64,000 bases of DNA from Planctomycetota bacterium (GTDB lineage Bacteria; Planctomycetota; Phycisphaerae; UBA1845). Under the pieces are notes generated by a model. That model was given only the letters and a program-made list of their open reading frames with translations, had not been told where the DNA came from and did not search any database. This document shows, piece by piece, positions 62,317-64,000 of the stretch; the stretch's first letter is position 1; every line of letters begins with the position of its first letter. A program made the translations under genes and the position numbers. Where the stretch lies: positions 1-64,000 of the forward strand of contig JAJRPG010000046.1 of assembly GCA_024280855.1 (NCBI GenBank). Direction: 5' to 3'.

Positions 62317-62874
62317 TTACGCTCTCTTAGTTTCGGGTTGCTTGATGGCATCAATGATTGCACGACGTCGTTTCCGACATCCTCTTGAGAATGTCATGAT
62401 AGCGATGATCACAGCAGAGGCCGTAAGCAATGGACCTATACACATAACTATAAAGTTAGCATATACCAATCTAGTCAACCCAGTAGCTGTCGCCTGGGAT
62501 AACATATTCAACGGATTAATTTTGATGTAATATGCTAGGCACATCATGCTAAGAAACCCAGCAATCGGAAGAATCGAGCCAACAACAATGAGTCGCCAGT
62601 ACCACTTGTATGCTGTCGGGTATCGCCAACGAACGTCGTTTACAATGGAACCGTATAGCTTTACCAGCAATGCCCCTCGCACAAAATCAGTTCCGCATTC
62701 GGGGCACTTCCCATCTGGTAAGCCATTCAAACAATACTGGCACTTTGTGCAATGAGCAGGATATTCGTCCTCTGGAAATTGTGCCGGATCTACCGTAGCA
62801 TCATGTGGGATGACGGTAGTACCAAACAGCGGCTTCTTAAATACCGATGACAGAGTTTTCAAAATTCGTAACAT
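62317..62874 (-). CDS. Membrane protein with CxxC/CPECG zinc ribbon
   Basis: Hypothetical, 185 residues. Near the N-terminus HCTKCQYCLNGLPDGKCPECG (C-x2-C twice), a zinc-ribbon type frequent in Planctomycetota membrane proteins. Two helices follow (about 92-115, VVGSILPIAGFLSMMCLAYY; about 140-165, FIVMCIGPLLTASAVIIAIM). A basic tail ends KQPETKRA. Function unknown. It sits with the next gene as a two-gene unit. Confidence 0.65.
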   Translation of the reverse strand: MLRILKTLSSVFKKPLFGTTVIPHDATVDPAQFPEDEYPAHCTKCQYCLNGLPDGKCPECGTDFVRGALLVKLYGSIVNDVRWRYPTAYKWYWRLIVVGSILPIAGFLSMMCLAYYIKINPLNMLSQATATGLTRLVYANFIVMCIGPLLTASAVIIAIMTFSRGCRKRRRAIIDAIKQPETKRA

Positions 62875-63358
62875 AATAACTTCATCGAGCTAGCAACCCT
62901 TGGCAGCGTTAATAATGGCATCTGAAATTTTCTGGTTGTCATCATCCAGCACACGAAAAGGTCATACTTGCATACGTAAATACTATCCATGTTACAGCCC
63001 CAGACGCTGCATTTGATCAACCGTTATCTATTATACGGCTACATTCTGACTGAGGACATTATAAGATTCTCATGAGTCTATAACTCGTTACTATTTCATT
63101 ATGCCGGAAGCCCCAGGCCCTTCGTTTTGGACCAGAGGGAATTGATGATGGTTGTTCAACACTATGCCTCGCACACTTTCGCTAGTATCGTGAACCAAGC
63201 TAATCAATACACACAGTGTACCGCTTAATGTTTCGAAACATTCCGCGAGAGAAAGAATGTTAGGCAATAGCCTGCCCTGCGCGATGGGCGCTCGAATATC
63301 CTTCCCCCACCCTTCGAGAATACTCGAAGAATGGGGCACCCGAACGTGTAGAAAGTCG
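62875..63358. other. Intergenic region with repeats
   Basis: No gene is supported. It includes a partial family-E core near 63260 (AGGCAATAGCCTG) and hairpin repeat B copy 4. An open minus-strand frame from 63091 overlaps the site-2 protease and is a shadow. Confidence 0.5.
63301..63340 (-). repeat. Hairpin repeat B, copy 4
   Basis: On the minus strand: GGTGCCCCATTCTTCGAG, loop TATT, CTCGAAGGGTGGGGGAAG. It lies 19 bp after the stop of the site-2 protease gene. Confidence 0.75.
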
Positions 63359-64000
63359 TTAAGAATTAATCGACTGCTGCCGCTTAGTCTCTTCTTCAAG
63401 CACCCGTCGCTCAGCCGCTGAAAGCGAAGCCAATCCTGACGCCGAAACTTTCGACAGAATGCGCTCCACCTCTTTTTCAACAGAAGCCAATTTCGCGTGC
63501 TCGCGCTCTGCCTGCTCATCAGCCTTGCGAATTTTTCGCCGTTCAAAATACCCCGGCTTGCGCTCAGGCTCATTCCACGACTCGCTAAATTCGCCATGCG
63601 ACGAAAACCCGCCATCGCCAAAATCATCTTGATACTTAGCCATCCGCTTCGACTGCCAACATGTAATATAGCCAAACACCGCAATCATCAGCAGCAGACT
63701 TTCACTGGAAACAATCCCCCACAACCCAATCGCTATCGCACCACCCATGCCAATGCCCGTAGCTAATTCCATCGACGCCCGATACCCCTTGCGAGGCCAA
63801 AGCCAGGCTTGCAGTATGCGACCTCCATCAAACGGAAACACCGGCAGTAAATTTATCAGCAAAATAAAATAGCTAAGCCCATACACTTGCAATAGCCACC
63901 ACTGCCCTTCGCTCAGCACTATTGGTGATACCGGCGTAAAGGGATGCAGAGGATTCCAAGGCACAGCCCCGAGTTGCCCGGTCCACGCGACAATCGCCAA
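63359..64000 (-). CDS. Site-2 protease family zinc metallopeptidase (M50), C-terminal part
   Basis: Partial: the 5' end lies beyond the window, so the HExxH is not seen. Visible: an intramembrane segment with NLLPVFPFDGGRILQA (the NxxPxxxxDG motif that supplies the zinc Asp), helices about 35-60 and 75-130, then a soluble tail with coiled-coil character and SASGLASLSAAERRVLEEETK, a pattern seen at the ends of rhomboid- and M50-type proteins. It would cleave membrane-embedded substrates. Confidence 0.8.
   Translation of the reverse strand: MAIVAWTGQLGAVPWNPLHPFTPVSPIVLSEGQWWLLQVYGLSYFILLINLLPVFPFDGGRILQAWLWPRKGYRASMELATGIGMGGAIAIGLWGIVSSESLLLMIAVFGYITCWQSKRMAKYQDDFGDGGFSSHGEFSESWNEPERKPGYFERRKIRKADEQAEREHAKLASVEKEVERILSKVSASGLASLSAAERRVLEEETKRQQSINS

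Noticed and set aside
63091-63684. Minus-strand ORF of 197 codons before the site-2 protease end
   Set aside because: It overlaps the protease in another frame, crosses repeat B and has no domain pattern; it is a shadow.
1-64000. tRNA, rRNA, CRISPR array or transposase genes
   Set aside because: No clear tRNA/rRNA, regularly spaced repeats, or transposase or integrase motifs were recognised in reading by eye. A tRNAscan and BLAST would be decisive.

Overview
The window looks like ordinary chromosome from a Planctomycetota bacterium, probably near Phycisphaerae. This is an inference from content, since no rRNA or tRNA gene was seen. Pointers are: short membrane proteins with a C-x2-C ... CPECG zinc ribbon (62317-62874), a DUF1570-type secreted peptidase with HEGFH, a PQQ-type sugar dehydrogenase ending in two dockerin-like repeats, a soluble Ser/Thr kinase, and HD-GYP proteins with PilZ and HEAT parts. 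No phage, integrase, transposase or CRISPR array was found. Most genes are core or housekeeping.

Layout. 1-12.4 kb: alginate-export-like outer-membrane barrel with a damaged 5' end, VOC protein, RhlE-type helicase, psd-pssA (phosphatidylethanolamine synthesis), an HD-GYP/PilZ-like/HEAT regulator, Xaa-Pro aminopeptidase, a double VanZ membrane protein and a quinone oxidoreductase. 12.5-28.4 kb: one tightly packed minus-strand cluster of 17 genes. It starts with signalling genes (histidine kinase, receiver, HD-GYP, degenerate GGDEF, STAS) and runs into a type IV pilus / type II secretion-like machine (PilB/GspE, PilC/GspF, PilM, PilN, PilO, a GspC/PilP-like protein and six pilin-like proteins). 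28.8-34 kb: class III aminotransferase, DUF1570 peptidase, DUF481 barrel, small lipoprotein and Ser/Thr kinase. 34.2-37.1 kb: cysK, a JAMM peptidase and an E1-like adenylyltransferase, a set that suggests protein-thiocarboxylate sulfur transfer. 37.2-44 kb: membrane protein, UspA, lipA-tmk-holB, two small membrane proteins and a glycosyltransferase. 44.1-53.3 kb: comEC, ald, a MacA/MacB-like tripartite ABC exporter and a GT39-like membrane protein. 53.4-64 kb: hypothetical membrane protein, a TldE/TldD pair whose TldD carries a Tat/lipoprotein signal, PQQ sugar dehydrogenase, dapB, thrC, two zinc-ribbon membrane proteins and the C-terminal part of a site-2 protease.

The most notable items are the signalling-plus-pseudopilus cluster, whose GspI/PilV-like minor pilin carries an extra C-terminal domain, and the intergenic repeats. 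At least five families of short palindromic repeats sit between genes. One has a central stem that covaries between four copies, one is REPIN-like, and one is a 195-bp element with about 48-bp terminal inverted repeats that supplies the comEC stop codon. The machine's secretin, prepilin peptidase and retraction ATPase are not in the window.
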